64,000 bases of DNA, taken from NCBI RefSeq assembly GCF_005239225.2, contig NC_133290.1, positions 10,300,204 to 10,364,203 on the forward strand, read 5' to 3'. This DNA is from Populus alba. Taxonomy: Eukaryota > Streptophyta > Magnoliopsida > Malpighiales > Salicaceae. The notes below the pieces were generated by a model, which was not told the DNA's origin, did not search any database, and saw nothing but the letters and a program-made list of their open reading frames with translations. Numbering within the stretch: the first letter of the stretch is position 1; each line of letters begins with the position of its first letter. A program made the translations under genes and the position numbers. This document shows positions 20,822 through 32,880 of the stretch, in pieces.

Positions 20822-22395
20822 TGATTAGTACTTAAAAGTGCATGTTTATCAAGGTTTTATATCATCATTTTGCACTTGAAGTGTCAATAACTCCTTAACT
20901 AAAGCATGTTTTATAATAACAAGTTTGATATTATAAGATACCTTAATTTATGGTAAATGCTCATTTTAAATGCAGGACTATCACATAAATAAAAGGATTG
21001 ATTGATGAGTTTAAGCATTGAAAGTTAAAGGACAAAGAGATGGCCAAACTTAGAAAAGAGATGTCGGTGCAGTCCAAACCAGAACATTGCTCGGTAATTG
21101 GATCATATCTGGAGCTCTAGATTTCGGATTTAGGTCCACTTTATATGGATGGAAAGGTAAGACAAAAGCCTACAACTTTCATGAGGAGCCCAAGATTTGA
21201 AAAGGTCGTTTTGAAGTCCAAATTGAAGGAACAACGAAGAAGTCCGAAGCTGTCCTGCAGCCCAAACACTATTTAGTGTTCAGCCCATATCTTGAGTTCT
21301 AGAAGTCCAAATGACCTCATCTTTTTTTTGTTGGAAAGCTGAGACAATTTCCTAGAACATTCTTGAGGATTCTGGGCAAATTATGATGTTAGCAATGACG
21401 TCTTGTTCAGACAAGAAGATAAGGATTGTCACCAAGTCAAGATGTGGCCACCCACTTATCAATTAATTAACAAATCAATAGTTCCAAATTGTGGCCTATA
21501 AAAGGAGGCACTTACCATGTATTGAGGCATCTTGGTGTTCAGATCAAGATCATGCTCTTGCTTTCTCTCTTTGTATTGCTTATGTCTTGCTTTCATTAAT
21601 ATCAAGTTTATGCACTTCATTTCCTTTCCTTTGTCTAGTTAACTTCTTTCTCATTTATGTTCTTGTCTTGCTCATTTATGTTTCTTTCTTTTATTATGTC
21701 TAGCTAAGTTAATTATGTCAAGGTGAAAAGGGTACACTAATGGTGTAAGAACAAGTATAATATAAACTTAACATGGACCTTAACGTTGGATACTAACATG
21801 TTTTATATTTGTTATCTTGTTCACTTTAATACTTTGCTTGTTAAATGGTTAATCTAGATTTATGTTGTGTAACACTTGGTACAACAAATACTTGGCACTT
21901 TCATAGCCCATACTGTATGGTTTAACCGACACCTGAGCTATGAAAGGAACTTGATTTGTTGTTAACATAAGTTATAATCATGAATGCCTGCCAACATTTA
22001 CAAGTATTAGCTTTATTCGAATAAGATAATTAATGTAATCATGTTAACAATTTATAATCTGATTGGAACCTCCTTTATGTGTGGTTTCCAATTGAGTAAT
22101 AAGAGTTTATATTATACTTGTTTGAAGTACCATTAGTGGATCCTCTAACCTTGACATTTGTTTTTATCATTGTTTAATCCTTACGTTAATCTTTTATCTC
22201 AAAGTTCTCATTAATTTCTTCATCTTCTGTTATTATTATTATTATCATTGTTATTATTATTATTATTTACATTCTGTTTATATTATATAATATATATCTT
22301 TGATCTTTTCATAAAGTCAGTATATAGGCTGGAAACCTGTGACCCGATCTTTAGATCATTCTCAGGTATAACAACGCCACGTACTGAGTATTATT

Positions 22396-22433
<38 letters not shown>

Positions 22434-22552
22434 CTTGTTATTTATAATTTATATAATTAACCTCTCTGTGGTTCGACCCCGGTCTTGCCGGGTTATTTAT
22501 TACTTCGACACTCCTGCACTTGGGAAAAGACATCAAGCTTTTGGTCGTGTCA
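20822..22552 (+). repeat. 3' LTR of element B
   Basis: 1731 bp, nearly identical to 10722-12457. It is followed by the CCTGG duplication (22553-22557) and then the rest of the LTR of element A. TATA box at 21497-21503; (TTG)n at 22397-22432. Confidence 0.97.
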
Positions 22553-22708
22553 CCTGGCATACTCGGAGTGCTGGACCGAAGGAAGGAAGCTTGCTGCTGT
22601 GGCTGTGGTCCGCGGCTACTGAAAATAGCAGCTAACACACAGGAGATGAACATGCAGCTGTTTGTTTGCATTGCTGAAAGAGGACCGTCAATTTGCGTGG
22701 GTCACGAT
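22553..22708 (-). repeat. 5' LTR of element A, segment 2 of 3
   Basis: Resumes the A LTR at the point matching 3170-3326 of the left copy. It begins with the CCTGG duplication and ends with GTCACGAT (22701-22708), the left duplication of the hAT element. Confidence 0.93.
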
Positions 22709-23869
22709 CAGTGGCGGAGCCACGAGGGGACAAAAGGGGGCAATTGCCCCCTTAATTTTTTTTTTTTTAATATTAATATATTAGTTTATGAAATGTTTTA
22801 CTGCAGGAAGGAAAAAGGAAAGCTGTCAATTGTTTATAATTGTTGACTTGTAATATAATATAATATAATATATATACATAGCTCATTGCATAATTTTTTC
22901 CTTTTTCCTTTTGTTTCCCTATTAAATTGAGGGTACCGGTTTTAAAATATAGAATCCCTAGCTATCAAAAATTATTTTTTGTTTCCTACTTTTGCCACGT
23001 TATTCTTTTCATGAGTTGCTCTGCCGTTTTATTTTTTTTCATGAGTTGTTGTTCTCTGCCTCTCTCTTATGCAAATTTCTCATCAAGTATAGGTAATCAA
23101 TTAATCTTTTTTGTCTTTTGCTTTATATTTTAGGTAAATTTTTTTTATTTTTTCTATTTATTTCATTGTTTAATTTTAATTTTATTCTTTTATAATTAGT
23201 TATAAAACATATTTGGGTTTATGATAATTTATAGATTTTGATATAAATATGTTCAAAATAAATGTTTAAATTTACTAATTTAATCAATTAAATATTTCTT
23301 TTCTTATTATAAAGGAATAGATTAATATTCATGTAAAACCACTATTCTTGACATTTCTTGTATTGGCAGAGTAGTTTATTGAAATTTAATATTTTCATAT
23401 GACTTGTTTGTAAGTAAAATATCAAGTAGAAAACATGTTTTTCAAGAATTGTTTCTTTTACACATACACTAGGCATTGCTCCTCAATTAAATATCTAGAA
23501 ATAATTAAGTATAATTCAATCAACATACTTATTATATGTATATAGATATGAATTGAAATAGGTTTTGATTTTGATGAATTGATATGTATTTTGCTATGAA
23601 TTTCATATGGAAGATTTAGAATTATTGTGTAACTCAACTGATTTTTATTTAACAGTGAATTATTATGTAGTTGTGTTAATTATTATGTAGACACTAATCA
23701 TGAGAACAATTATAATGTAAGTTCTTTCATTTTGAAAGTATTTTTAAATTAATTTTACTTGATATGAATTAGTATATATGCTTTGAATTGATTTCTAATG
23801 TATATCTATATAATTTAGTATTTGTTAATAATTTGCCCCCTCATTAAAAAAACTCTGGCTCCGCCACTG
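22709..23869. mobile_element. non-autonomous hAT element (Tip100-like ends)
   Basis: 1161 bp bounded by 14-bp terminal inverted repeats CAGTGGCGGAGCCA. Subterminal GGGGGCAA blocks are also inverted. It has an exact 8-bp target duplication GTCACGAT (22701-22708, 23870-23877), diagnostic for hAT. The left LTR of element A carries the same place with a single GTCACGAT, a natural empty site. The terminal sequence resembles the Tip100 subgroup (from memory). The AT-rich interior has no transposase domain, so it must be moved in trans. Confidence 0.93.
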
Positions 23870-25156
23870 GTCACGATGCTGTGGAGAACGAATGAAACAA
23901 AAGAAGTTGCGCTGGTGGACTGCTGGCAGAACTGTCAACCTGAGGAAGAAGTAGTTTGTACACTGGATGAGATGTTGTTGTTGACGTGACGAAGAGCTGA
24001 CGGTTTGATCAGCTGTGCATTGTAAGGAAGCATGCCCTTTCGGCTGCCCTGGCTGGGAATGTCGTTGTTGATGGATGATTGTCAATTATGTAGTCTATGG
24101 GGGGAAGAGAAGACGAGGGTTTCTCCTGGCGACACCGGAGAAAACATGACGGTGGAAGGAGAAGGTGAAACACTATGCTTCTTTTTTTTGTGTGTGAGGA
24201 TGAGGTGGCTGTGCATAATGATTTTCCCCGTGTGATGTGCTCTTTCTCGACGAGGAGATGCAGCTCCTAGGGATTGAGATTGAGGAGTGAAAAGTGTCTG
24301 ACGGGGGAAGAGATTGAGGCTGGAGAAGAAAAGCCAAAAAAAGCCTGAAGGGGGCGGCAGCTGGTATAGGGTTCGCCGCCCCCTTTGTTTTATCTTTTTT
24401 TTTTCTGATGTGTTTTCTCCTCCCTTTTTTTTTTTCGTCCCCTGATTCCTTGTTTTCTCCAGCTTTATAGCCACTGCATTCCACCGTTACCAGGTAATCA
24501 ATTGACTGTTATTGCAGGAGTAATGGTGGCGGCCGGCAGCTGAAGAGTTTGAAGAAGATGAACAGTGCTGAGAAACGGCACCGTTTTTTGGTGTTTAATG
24601 GTTATTTTCATTTTGGCCCTTGAATTTTTAAAAGTTTTGTAATTAAACCATGGGTAAATTGTAATTAGACCCTGCATTTTGACGCCATTTTCAAAATGGT
24701 CCTTGGATTTTAATTTTTGCAATTTAGACCCCAATTAAACCTCAAACTTTGATATCTTTTCAATTAAGTCCCTGATTGGATTAATTAAATTAATTTCAAG
24801 CTTAATTAAGTCTCAAAACTTATTAATTCTCCAATTAAATCCTTGATTGGATGAATTAAATTAATTTCAAGCTTAATTAAGTCTAAAAATTTATCAATTA
24901 TCCAATTAAACCCTTAATTGGATTAAATAAATTAATTCCAAGCTTGATTAGATTAATTCTAAAGTTTAATTAAACCCCAAAACTTCCATTCATATTGCCC
25001 TTAACCCAAAATTTAATTCATTCTTCATTTATTTCATTTTACTTTTTTTTTCATCATCATTATTATTTTTTTTCATCAATTTTTTTATCCTTTTCAATAA
25101 ATAAAATAATATAATAATAATAATAAAATAAAATAGTCAAAAATTTGGTTATAACA
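23870..25156 (-). repeat. 5' LTR of element A, segment 3 of 3
   Basis: Matches 3319-4653 of the left LTR and ends ...GGTTATAACA, followed by the target duplication ATGGG (25157-25161). It is shorter than the left copy because it lacks many single-base expansions in homopolymers. Confidence 0.92.
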
Positions 25157-25516
25157 ATGGGTATGATACAAAGGACTACTATGCTCTAAAAAAGATAAAG
25201 AGCTTGATTGCTAGGGGTTAAATTCAACAGTTGCTCCCATAATGAGGTTGGTGCATCCCATAATGCATTGCCAGAAAAGAGAAAGAGGTTGGTACATCCC
25301 ATAATGCATTGCTAAAAATTAGATAGTTTTCATGAATTGTATCTCCATTTTCATAAGAAAATATTCTGAAATTTTCAATGAAAAAGAAATATTATTTCTC
25401 TAAATTGTCTTTGTACTTTTTTTGCTTAAACATTTCAATGAACTTAGTATTGTTTATCTCCAAAAAAATCTTTATATCTTCAAGTCTCCAATGAAATTTC
25501 CATGTCTCCGTATAGT
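25157..25516. other. short pre-insertion DNA between two LTR elements
   Basis: 360 bp between the right duplication of element A and the left duplication ATAGT (25512-25516) of the solo LTR. It contains a 41-bp offset duplication (25244-25280, 25285-25321; GAGGTTGGT.CATCCCATAA). No protein domain is recognised. Confidence 0.6.
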
Positions 25517-28500
25517 TGTTGTTACTCATTTTGGGACCCCGTGCTGAAGATGGTATGTACCCCTTTTGAACCAAGTGCAGGGGTATAGCTCATGTTTGAT
25601 GGAAAATTGACAAGAACGAAGGAGAAAGAAATATTTTTTTGAACCCTATTTGAGCTATTTTCTACTCTTTTTATCCCCCCCTTTGCTGCCAAAAGCATCA
25701 GGTTTTTTTAGGCTGATAAGGAGACTTCATATAAATCCCTCAAAATTTGCATTTAAAACAAAATTGATTTTGTTGTTGTCGCAATTTTTTGTTCCAACTT
25801 AGGCTCTGATTCTAACTTGGTTTCATACGATATCTGACCATTCTAACTATATTCTGTCACTCATAACATGTTGAAAAATTGACCTACACCTTTATTGGGT
25901 CCTAGGAATCATTGTTCTTAGGGCAGACTCTTAGTCATATTTGGATTCTCGACATCATCAAATCAAGAAAACCTTTTTAACCAACCAGATTCCTGCCAGA
26001 TTTTGTTATCTAAAACAATTTTATCTCACTGCAAATCCTTCATCAAAGTTGTATTCGGAGACACGTAGATGAATGTGGACTTTTGAATTACTTGATTTTG
26101 ATATCAAAAGCTCATAATATTCCCGTTTGAATAGCTAACGTAAAAGCAAAGAATTCTATCGTGAAAAGGATCTTGACCTGAGTTTTGAACTAAAGACTCT
26201 ATTTCCATCACAATTTTTTTTATTTTTTCTTAGGTCATACTCTTAGTCATATCAGGATGCTCAGCGTTTTCAGTTTCTGAATCAAATCATGAGACCCTTT
26301 TTAACCAACCAGATTACTGTTAGTTTTTGTTCTCTAAAACGATTTTATCTCACTTCGAATCGTTCATCAAAGTTGTAGTCCTAGATGTGTAGATGAATTT
26401 GGGATATTGAATCACTTGATTTCAATATCAAAAGCTCAAGATATTCCCATTTGAATATCTAATGTGAAAGTAGAGAATCCTACAGTGAGAAGGGTTTAGG
26501 CCAAGTTTGCAGGCCTGATTCGAAGGATTTTTTTTTGGACCAAGGATTGAATTGAAAAGTGCTAAAATGAGAGATTCGATTGAAGATGAAATCAAAAGGA
26601 AATTGTTTGGAACTGGATCATCATAAAATGACAAGAATTCTACCACACTGGATAAGGAAATAAGACTTTGCAGCATGCACCCCTCCCCATCTGATTTCTT
26701 TCCTTTTTCGTTGCACAACCATCCCCGTCTGATCTCTTTTCTTTTCTCTACAACTTCCTACTAGCTTCCATGATTCTCTCATTTGATTTTGGAGCTGCAT
26801 ATCATAATTTTGTGCAGCTATAATTCATAGGAAACAACAGCTTTTGACAGCTGCAAAATGCCATAAAGAGAATAACTTCACCATCATCTAATGGCTGGGA
26901 TTTTATCTCTAACATAGATGGTTAGGATGATATGTTAATGTTGGAAAGAAATCAATAGAATCAGCACATAATCAATGAGAATATTGTAGTTTCCTCATTT
27001 GTATTATCTAGTTGCAAATCAGTTGGGATTTGCATCTTAGATTAATGCATTGAATCTTTCCTAATAAGAATTGTGTATAGACTACATATACACTACCTCT
27101 GGTGACCTAAAAAAGAAGAAGAAAGAGGATAAAAAAAGAGAGGAGGAGGGTAGGAAAGAGGAGAGAAAAAAGAGAAAAAAAGGGAGAGGAACGAAAGAAA
27201 AAAGAAAGCAAAATGTCATTGTCAAAAGCAGAAAAACACAGAGGCAAGGGCGTGAACTCAACCAGCATAACATGTTTTCATCGTCATCTCCCTCATCATC
27301 TCCACAAATAGCATAAGCAGAAGGAAAGAAAAGGAACAGAGATCATCAACCGGCATGGCCATCGTTTTCACTTTCCCTAGAAGCAGTGACCACCGGCTGT
27401 GCGCAAAAGCTGCAGTACCATTGTCTTCATCCATCTCAGTTACCAGAGAGGGAGAGAAAGAAAACACAAAAAACATGACAGAAAAGAGGAGAGAATAAGG
27501 GGAATGAAAATACATAGAAGAACCCACGAACGAAAGCAGCAGAAGGCAAAAAGACCCGATCGATAGCAGACTAGGTAAGATGTCTGTTATTCCTAGCTAC
27601 TGCATAGTTTCTGCATGCATCCTTAATGGATTTATTACTGTTCAAGTGAAATTTAATTCACTTGAACAATGATCAGCCAAGGCATGCGTGAGAGGAAACT
27701 CATGCATGCCTTTGTGCTCAGATGGGTCACTGGTTTGGCCAATGACCCGACTAGGCCTGCTGGGTTCAGCCCAACCACGTGGGTCGAGCTGGACCTAACC
27801 CCCTAGAAAAAACGAGTAATATCATTGTTTTTTTCATGTATTTATTTTGTGGTTTTTTGTATTTTTATATTGTAAAAATACAAATCTCGTATTTAGAATA
27901 CCCGATTTTCGACACCATGTGACAAATATACATATATATCAAAAAAAATATTTTCCTGCATACAGCCAATATCCTAACATGTTTTGAACATTATTTAACA
28001 AAATATTGAAAATTTCAAAAATGTGTTTTCGCATGAATTTCTTAAACACAGCAAAAATTAATTTCTTGCACTTTCTGGATTTTACAATATGTTTGTCTCC
28101 AAAAGGTATTGGCCAATATTCCAAAAAATTCAAAAATCTTATTTTGGGAGAATTCATCTATTATTTCACCGTTAATGTTTGGATAAAGAAATCCCAAAAG
28201 GATGAATATCCAAAATATTATTGGGAATAACTTGTTATTATTCACTGTTAATATTTGGATAAAGAAACCCTAATTGGTAAATATCCAAAATAATTTTCTA
28301 GGAATAATAAGTCATCACACATCCTTGAAAGAAACCTTGATTGTAATCGAGGACATTTTAATTTTTTACTCCACAGTTTACGAGCCATGAGAATATGAAA
28401 CATTAAGGCAAAATAGGCTTTTAAAGCGCCTTGAATTTTCTTAGATTTCTATTTTTTTTGTCCCTCCTCCTTGCGGTTTACGAGTCGCAAACTCTTGAAA

Positions 28501-28983
28501 TACTAAATGAAAAATAAGCTTTTAAAGCACATCGAATCTTCTTAGATTTCTATCTTAATAAATTTAGTTTGAATCAAACACAGATTTCAAGAGATCTACA
28601 TTGGTTCTTCTTGGTACTTTGTAGATATATCTAAGGGGTGTGATCCATATTGACCAAGGATTCTTTCTTTTTAGACATTGAGTCCAAGTTTTTTCATCAT
28701 AGCAAACTTATCCTAGGAAAACTGATGGGATTATAAAAACACCAACACCATAGCAATTATAAGGCAAACCAAACATCAAACAGCTTACCTTGGGTAAAGC
28801 GTATTAAGGGTGCTAATACCTTCCCTTTACGCAACCAGTCTCTTGCCTTGGAATATCTGAAAAACCAGTTAGGATTCCTAGTGACCAAAATACTAGGTGG
28901 CGACTCCCTTTTACACAATAAAAAAAACCTCGAAATCGATCGAGGGTCGCCGCAACACCGCGCTCCGCCGTGAGGGTGCAACA
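25517..28983 (+). mobile_element. solo LTR of a Tat/Ogre-type element
   Basis: 3467 bp starting TGTTGTTACTCATTTTGGGAC and ending GGGTGCAACA, flanked by exact ATAGT duplications (25512-25516, 28984-28988). Both ends align with the minus-sense LTR of element A (TGTTATAACC.AATTTTTGAC...GGGTGCGACA), as does the GGTGCTAATACCTTCCCTTTACG block near 28810. No internal region or second LTR exists between the duplications, so it arose by LTR-LTR recombination. It contains a TAG|GTAAGA motif (27572-27580), a purine-rich stretch (27107-27220) and several internal duplications. Confidence 0.9.
25930..26535 (+). repeat. tandem duplication of about 312 bp in solo LTR
   Basis: Copy starts near 25930 and 26242. 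Shared blocks include CTCTTAGTCATAT, TTTTTAACCAACCAGATT, TTTATCTCACT.C.AATC.TTCATCAAAGTTGTA and GATATCAAAAGCTCA. Lies in U3. Confidence 0.85.
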
Positions 28984-28988
28984 ATAGT

Positions 28989-31030
28989 GATTCCTTAAAC
29001 ATTTATTATGACAATTTCTCCATTGGTTCTCCGTTGTCATTATATGGCTCAATAAAATATCTAACCCCAACACTATGAAGACACAAGGAAAACCTATAAG
29101 CACTTCATTATTTTTGCACAATCCTTTCAATGACACAACTTTCAAGACCATAAAGTGTTATCTACCTTCTCATGAAAATAGTCTTCTTCATCTTGGTACA
29201 CTGTCCATTCAAAACTACTTGTCACAACCAGAAAGTGTTTAGGAAAAATCTTTATATTTCTCTCCTAGCAACCAAAAAAAAAAAACCAAGGAACTATAAG
29301 GTGTCTGTGCTATTATCTTAACTTGATTTTTTACAATATAATATATGCTCTTAAGCATTAGTCTTTGAAATTACATGAAACTTTAACTATTAAAAGGGGT
29401 AGTTTATGGGTTGAAGGCCCAATGTAAACTCTTGGTTAAATTTTAAGTAAATATGAAAAGTATAATGTATTTTAAGCAAGTTTAAATGAATATTAAATTA
29501 ATTAATTAATAATTTAAATTGGGAATAAAGTATTTACTGAAGGTTAGTCAAGGAATACGAATAAATTTGTTCAAATATAGTATTAAATTTTGTTGGAAAC
29601 TTGGAGAATTACTTGGAATTACTTAAGAGATTTAAAACAAGGGAAAAACTATAATTTTGAAAAAGACATTCCAATCCCTCCATTACTTGAAACTCGCCAG
29701 CCATGAGAGATAAAAAAGAGCTTTCTTTGTCTTTTTTTCCTTGTTTTTTTCTCCAAAATCTCTTGGGTAAAATCAAGTTAAGAACATTATGAGTGAGATT
29801 AATAGAGTTTTAAACACAAATATAAAAATCTAAGAGAGATTAAAGTTTGAGAAAATGAGAGTTAGAAAAATAAACCAAAGAAATTATTAGAGCAAGGAGT
29901 TGTGGAAAGTTACATGGTGGGCTTATTTTGAGCACAAAACAAACGAGTAAAGTGTTCTTTATCGATTAGCTTGTTGATTTCATGAGATTAGGTAAAGATT
30001 AAGCAAAATACTTAAACTTACTATTAGGGTTCTTGGTTAAAATTTAGAGGAAATATAAAATTGATGAAAATTGATCTATTTTGGATGAAATGGGGTAGGA
30101 AAGGGAACAAAAATTTTGAGAAATTGAAAAAAAAAATAAAAACTTGATATCATAAAGGACTTTAGGGCCAACCAATGAGGAGTAAAAAGGGAATTAATTT
30201 GTTTGGTATAAATGTTCACTGATTACATATAATTGATGTGTAAGATTATTATGTTGATGTGTGAAGATGAATGCTTTATTTAACCTTAGTTGAAGTTTTA
30301 GTATACTTTGAATTATGACTCCTACAGAAAGTTAAGATAAAATGTATGATTGTTTAGGACATTGTTGAATCAGTATATGGTGACTATTTACTAGTTAAAA
30401 TCATTGGGGGGGCCTTTAAGGTTGGTCAAGTGTAGAGTTTGGGAGAAATTTGATAATCGATAATGAACTTTATAAATTATAATTAACTTTTCGTTGTTGA
30501 TATAAATTATATGTGGACTATTCCTAACTTCATGAAATTTTGAAAAGAAAACCTTTGACTTCTTAAGGATAAGATTTGGCTAATAAGGAATTTTAGAAGA
30601 GGGAATTGATTTTGTGCAGAAGCTTGTGTAAAGGATGATTGTATATGGTTTTGTTTATGGGAGAAAATATTTGATAGAGTCATTGAACATTATTTGTTAA
30701 GTTTATGAATGAGTATGTAAGGGTTGTGTTTTTTTTATATGTATATCAAACCCTATAATTTTATTTTATTTTTATTGGTTGGGAATATAGGATTGAAGGA
30801 GAACCGGAATAGGGTTCCTATGATGAGTTTCTAAGTTTATGATAGTTTGGACCTATTAATGCAGGGGAGGTTGTGGAAGTTGGACAATAGATAGGAGCAA
30901 CTAGGCATTTGCAAGCTCAGGTAGATGCTTTGGACCTTGAATTAATCTTTTAAAATTTTATGTCTTATGCTCTATTTTATTTTTATTTCTTAAAAACATG
31001 GATGTAAAGGGGGGGAAAAGAAAAAAAAAA
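28989..31030. other. intergenic, no gene recognised
   Basis: AT-rich DNA right of the solo LTR. No domain-bearing frame, LTR end or terminal repeat could be identified. A minus-strand open stretch near 28990-29150 crosses the solo LTR boundary and is not a gene. Confidence 0.5.
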
Positions 31031-31546
31031 TGGAATGTGGAAAAAATGGTAACTTTGACTATCTTCCATGAGTGGAGTTAGATATATATGAAAAGAAATA
31101 ATAATGTATCTAACCCCATTCATGACAGTTAATCAAGATAAACACTGGCACATCAGATATATTAATTCCTCTAGCTCCACTTGTGGATGCTAATCAAGGT
31201 AAACACATTGACAAATTAAACATACTAACACTTTTAGCTCCATTCAAGGTAACTGGTCAAGGTAAACACATCGATAAGTCAGATATACCGACACCTCTAA
31301 CTCCATTTAAGGTATCTAGTCAATGTAAACACACCCACAAGTCAAACATATTGATGCCTCTTGTTCCGTAACTCCCTTTATAGAAACTAGTCAAAGTAAA
31401 CACACTAGCAAGTCAGATATATTAATGTCTTCAATTGTACTCATAAAAGTTAATCAAAGTAAATATACCAGCAAATCAAATATACCAACGACTCTAACTC
31501 CACTTATGGAAGATAATCAAAGTTATCATTTTTTCCACATATTACC
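31031..31546. repeat. foldback-like element with tandem units
   Basis: Left arm 31031-31082 (GTGGAAAAAATGGTAACTTT...) is the inverted complement of right arm 31494-31546, with about 85-90 percent match over some 52 bp. Between them are about six imperfect units of roughly 60-68 bp (TCAAGGTAAACACATCGA.AA.TCAGATATA...CTAACTCCA). The units themselves resemble the right arm, so the whole looks like a foldback (FB)-type repeat or expanded MITE. No ORF. I did not find a convincing target duplication. Confidence 0.7.
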
Positions 31547-31914
31547 ATCTTCCATTAGCTGTTAATATGTATAACATCTTTTTATAATTTCCATTAAACA
31601 AGATGTTGATTTATATGAAAATAAATGTTTTATGGAAATTATGATGAAGGTCATGAATGATGATGCATGATAAGTTTATTTACTATATGATGTAGTTATT
31701 AATTGTAATCTAAAGTTGTATAAACTTGATTACAAGTTCTACACGGACAAGCAATAATTATAGTTAATATTTATGGTTTAGGTAATGGAGTTGTGAATAT
31801 ATTTATGTTAAACCTTTTTATAGTGAAATACTTATTATTTATATTTTGTTGTGTAATCAAAGTTTATAGTTAAACATGTAAATTAATTATTAGTCTCTTG
31901 GATGAGGATTTGTT

Positions 31915-32060
31915 TTTGTATTATAACATATTTTTTTAAAATACTTTTTAAATTAATTTTTATGTAAAAAAAATATCAAATTAATATTTTTTATTTTTAA
32001 ATAATTTTAATATAACAATGTTAAAAAATATATTTTAATATAATTTCAATTAAAAATCAC
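31915..32060. repeat. AT-rich dispersed repeat, copy 1
   Basis: Belongs to a family seen at least five times here (35585-35760, 43935-44120, 44940-45095, 48240-48425). It is marked by AAAATATTATTTTAATATATTT and TTTTAAA runs near GTGTGG or ACACTTCC ends. Possibly MITE-like; class not settled. Confidence 0.45.
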
Positions 32061-32336
32061 ACAACATTATTTAATTTGCGTGGGTATATATGTTTTCCAC
32101 GCGTAATTATAATTGCAATCACCGAATTTAAAGAATACTCACTTTTCAGTATTAGAGGACGCTCTCTTCCGCAAAACTTTACTTACTTTTCCGTAAAACT
32201 CTTAAAAGTGGTTTTGCATTTTCCAAAGCGTTGAATAACAATTTAAACAGTTCTTTCAAAAATCAATATCTCTCACCCATTTCTCCCATCTCTCCCTCGA
32301 AATCCGATCAACAGAATTCAATATCAATTTCGAGAG

Positions 32337-32779
32337 GTAAAAATTTTCTCCCTAACCCCTTAGAGTTAAAGATTCTAACTTTGATGTTACTTTTTGCTTA
32401 TTAGGACTCTAACTAAGATTTAAATATTTTTCCTGATAACCCTTTTAGCAAGTGTGATTTCAAGCTTTTTTTACTGCTGGGGTTTCTTTTTTCTTTTTTT
32501 ATCAATTATGTTGTGCATATAGTAAAAGGAATCAACTTTTCCATCATTGTAATGTAAGTATTGTTATTTACTACACACCTTAATGTGTAATCGTGTTTCT
32601 GAGAGTTTGATTGTACTGTGTTGGTGATGACCGTGAAATCTCGATCGTTTAGACACAAATTCAGCAACCCTTTATTTTTTTTCAGAGAAAGATGTCATTT
32701 TTGAAGCAAATTTTGGGTGATATGAAGAATGAAGTTTCAGGATTAATAATGTATAGCTGCTGCTGTCCTTCTTTTTCAG
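32337..32779 (+). other. probable 5'-UTR intron of ICMT
   Basis: Donor GAG|GTAAAAA at 32337 and acceptor TTCTTTTTCAG at 32779, after a CT-rich leader (32260-32336) and about 100 bp before the start codon. Predicted by eye; no transcript evidence. Confidence 0.5.
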
Positions 32780-32880
32780 GTTTGAAGTTATATTTACAGT
32801 CATTGGGTTTAGCACATTAGTGTGAAGAAAAATTTGAATGTTACAAGGGACTGAAATTGGCTCACTTTGATTTGACAAAA

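Larger units (their letters stand above)
10722..22552 (+). mobile_element. element B: Athila-like Gypsy retrotransposon carrying a LOG-like gene
   Basis: An 11.8-kb element with near-identical LTRs (1736 and 1731 bp, TG...CA), exact duplication CCTGG (10717-10721, 22553-22557), a tRNA-Asp-type primer site, gag, protease, RT, RNase H, integrase, two extra ORFs and a polypurine tract. It sits in the 5' LTR of element A; the left LTR of A (3163-3178) shows the unoccupied site. I count about five substitutions and three small indels between the LTRs, so the insertion is young. The Athila-like call rests on the primer-site type, LTR length, protease and RNase H style and the lack of a chromodomain. 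Gag-pol has one stop and five +1 shifts, so this copy as given is not autonomous. Confidence 0.95.
2199..25156 (-). mobile_element. element A: nested non-autonomous Tat/Ogre-like Gypsy retrotransposon
   Basis: Two direct LTR copies (2199-4653, and 9760-25156 interrupted by two insertions) both run TG...CA. They are flanked by an exact 5-bp duplication ATGGG (2194-2198 and 25157-25161). Minus orientation follows from the primer-binding site beside the right LTR (9739-9756), the polypurine tract beside the left LTR (4654-4667) and a minus-strand gag fragment. The internal part is only about 5.1 kb. It has a broken gag and no protease, reverse transcriptase or integrase, so the element needed proteins in trans, like large retrotransposon derivatives. 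Removing elements B and hAT gives about 10 kb. The Tat/Ogre call rests on the Gag sequence style and LTR features and is an inference. Confidence 0.9.

Noticed and set aside
27071..27316. Lys/Glu-rich 81-aa frame
   Set aside because: Low-complexity purine run inside the solo LTR.
28757..29151. Minus-strand frames of 81 and 112 aa
   Set aside because: They run across the end of the solo LTR at 28983; composition and position indicate LTR plus flank, not a gene.
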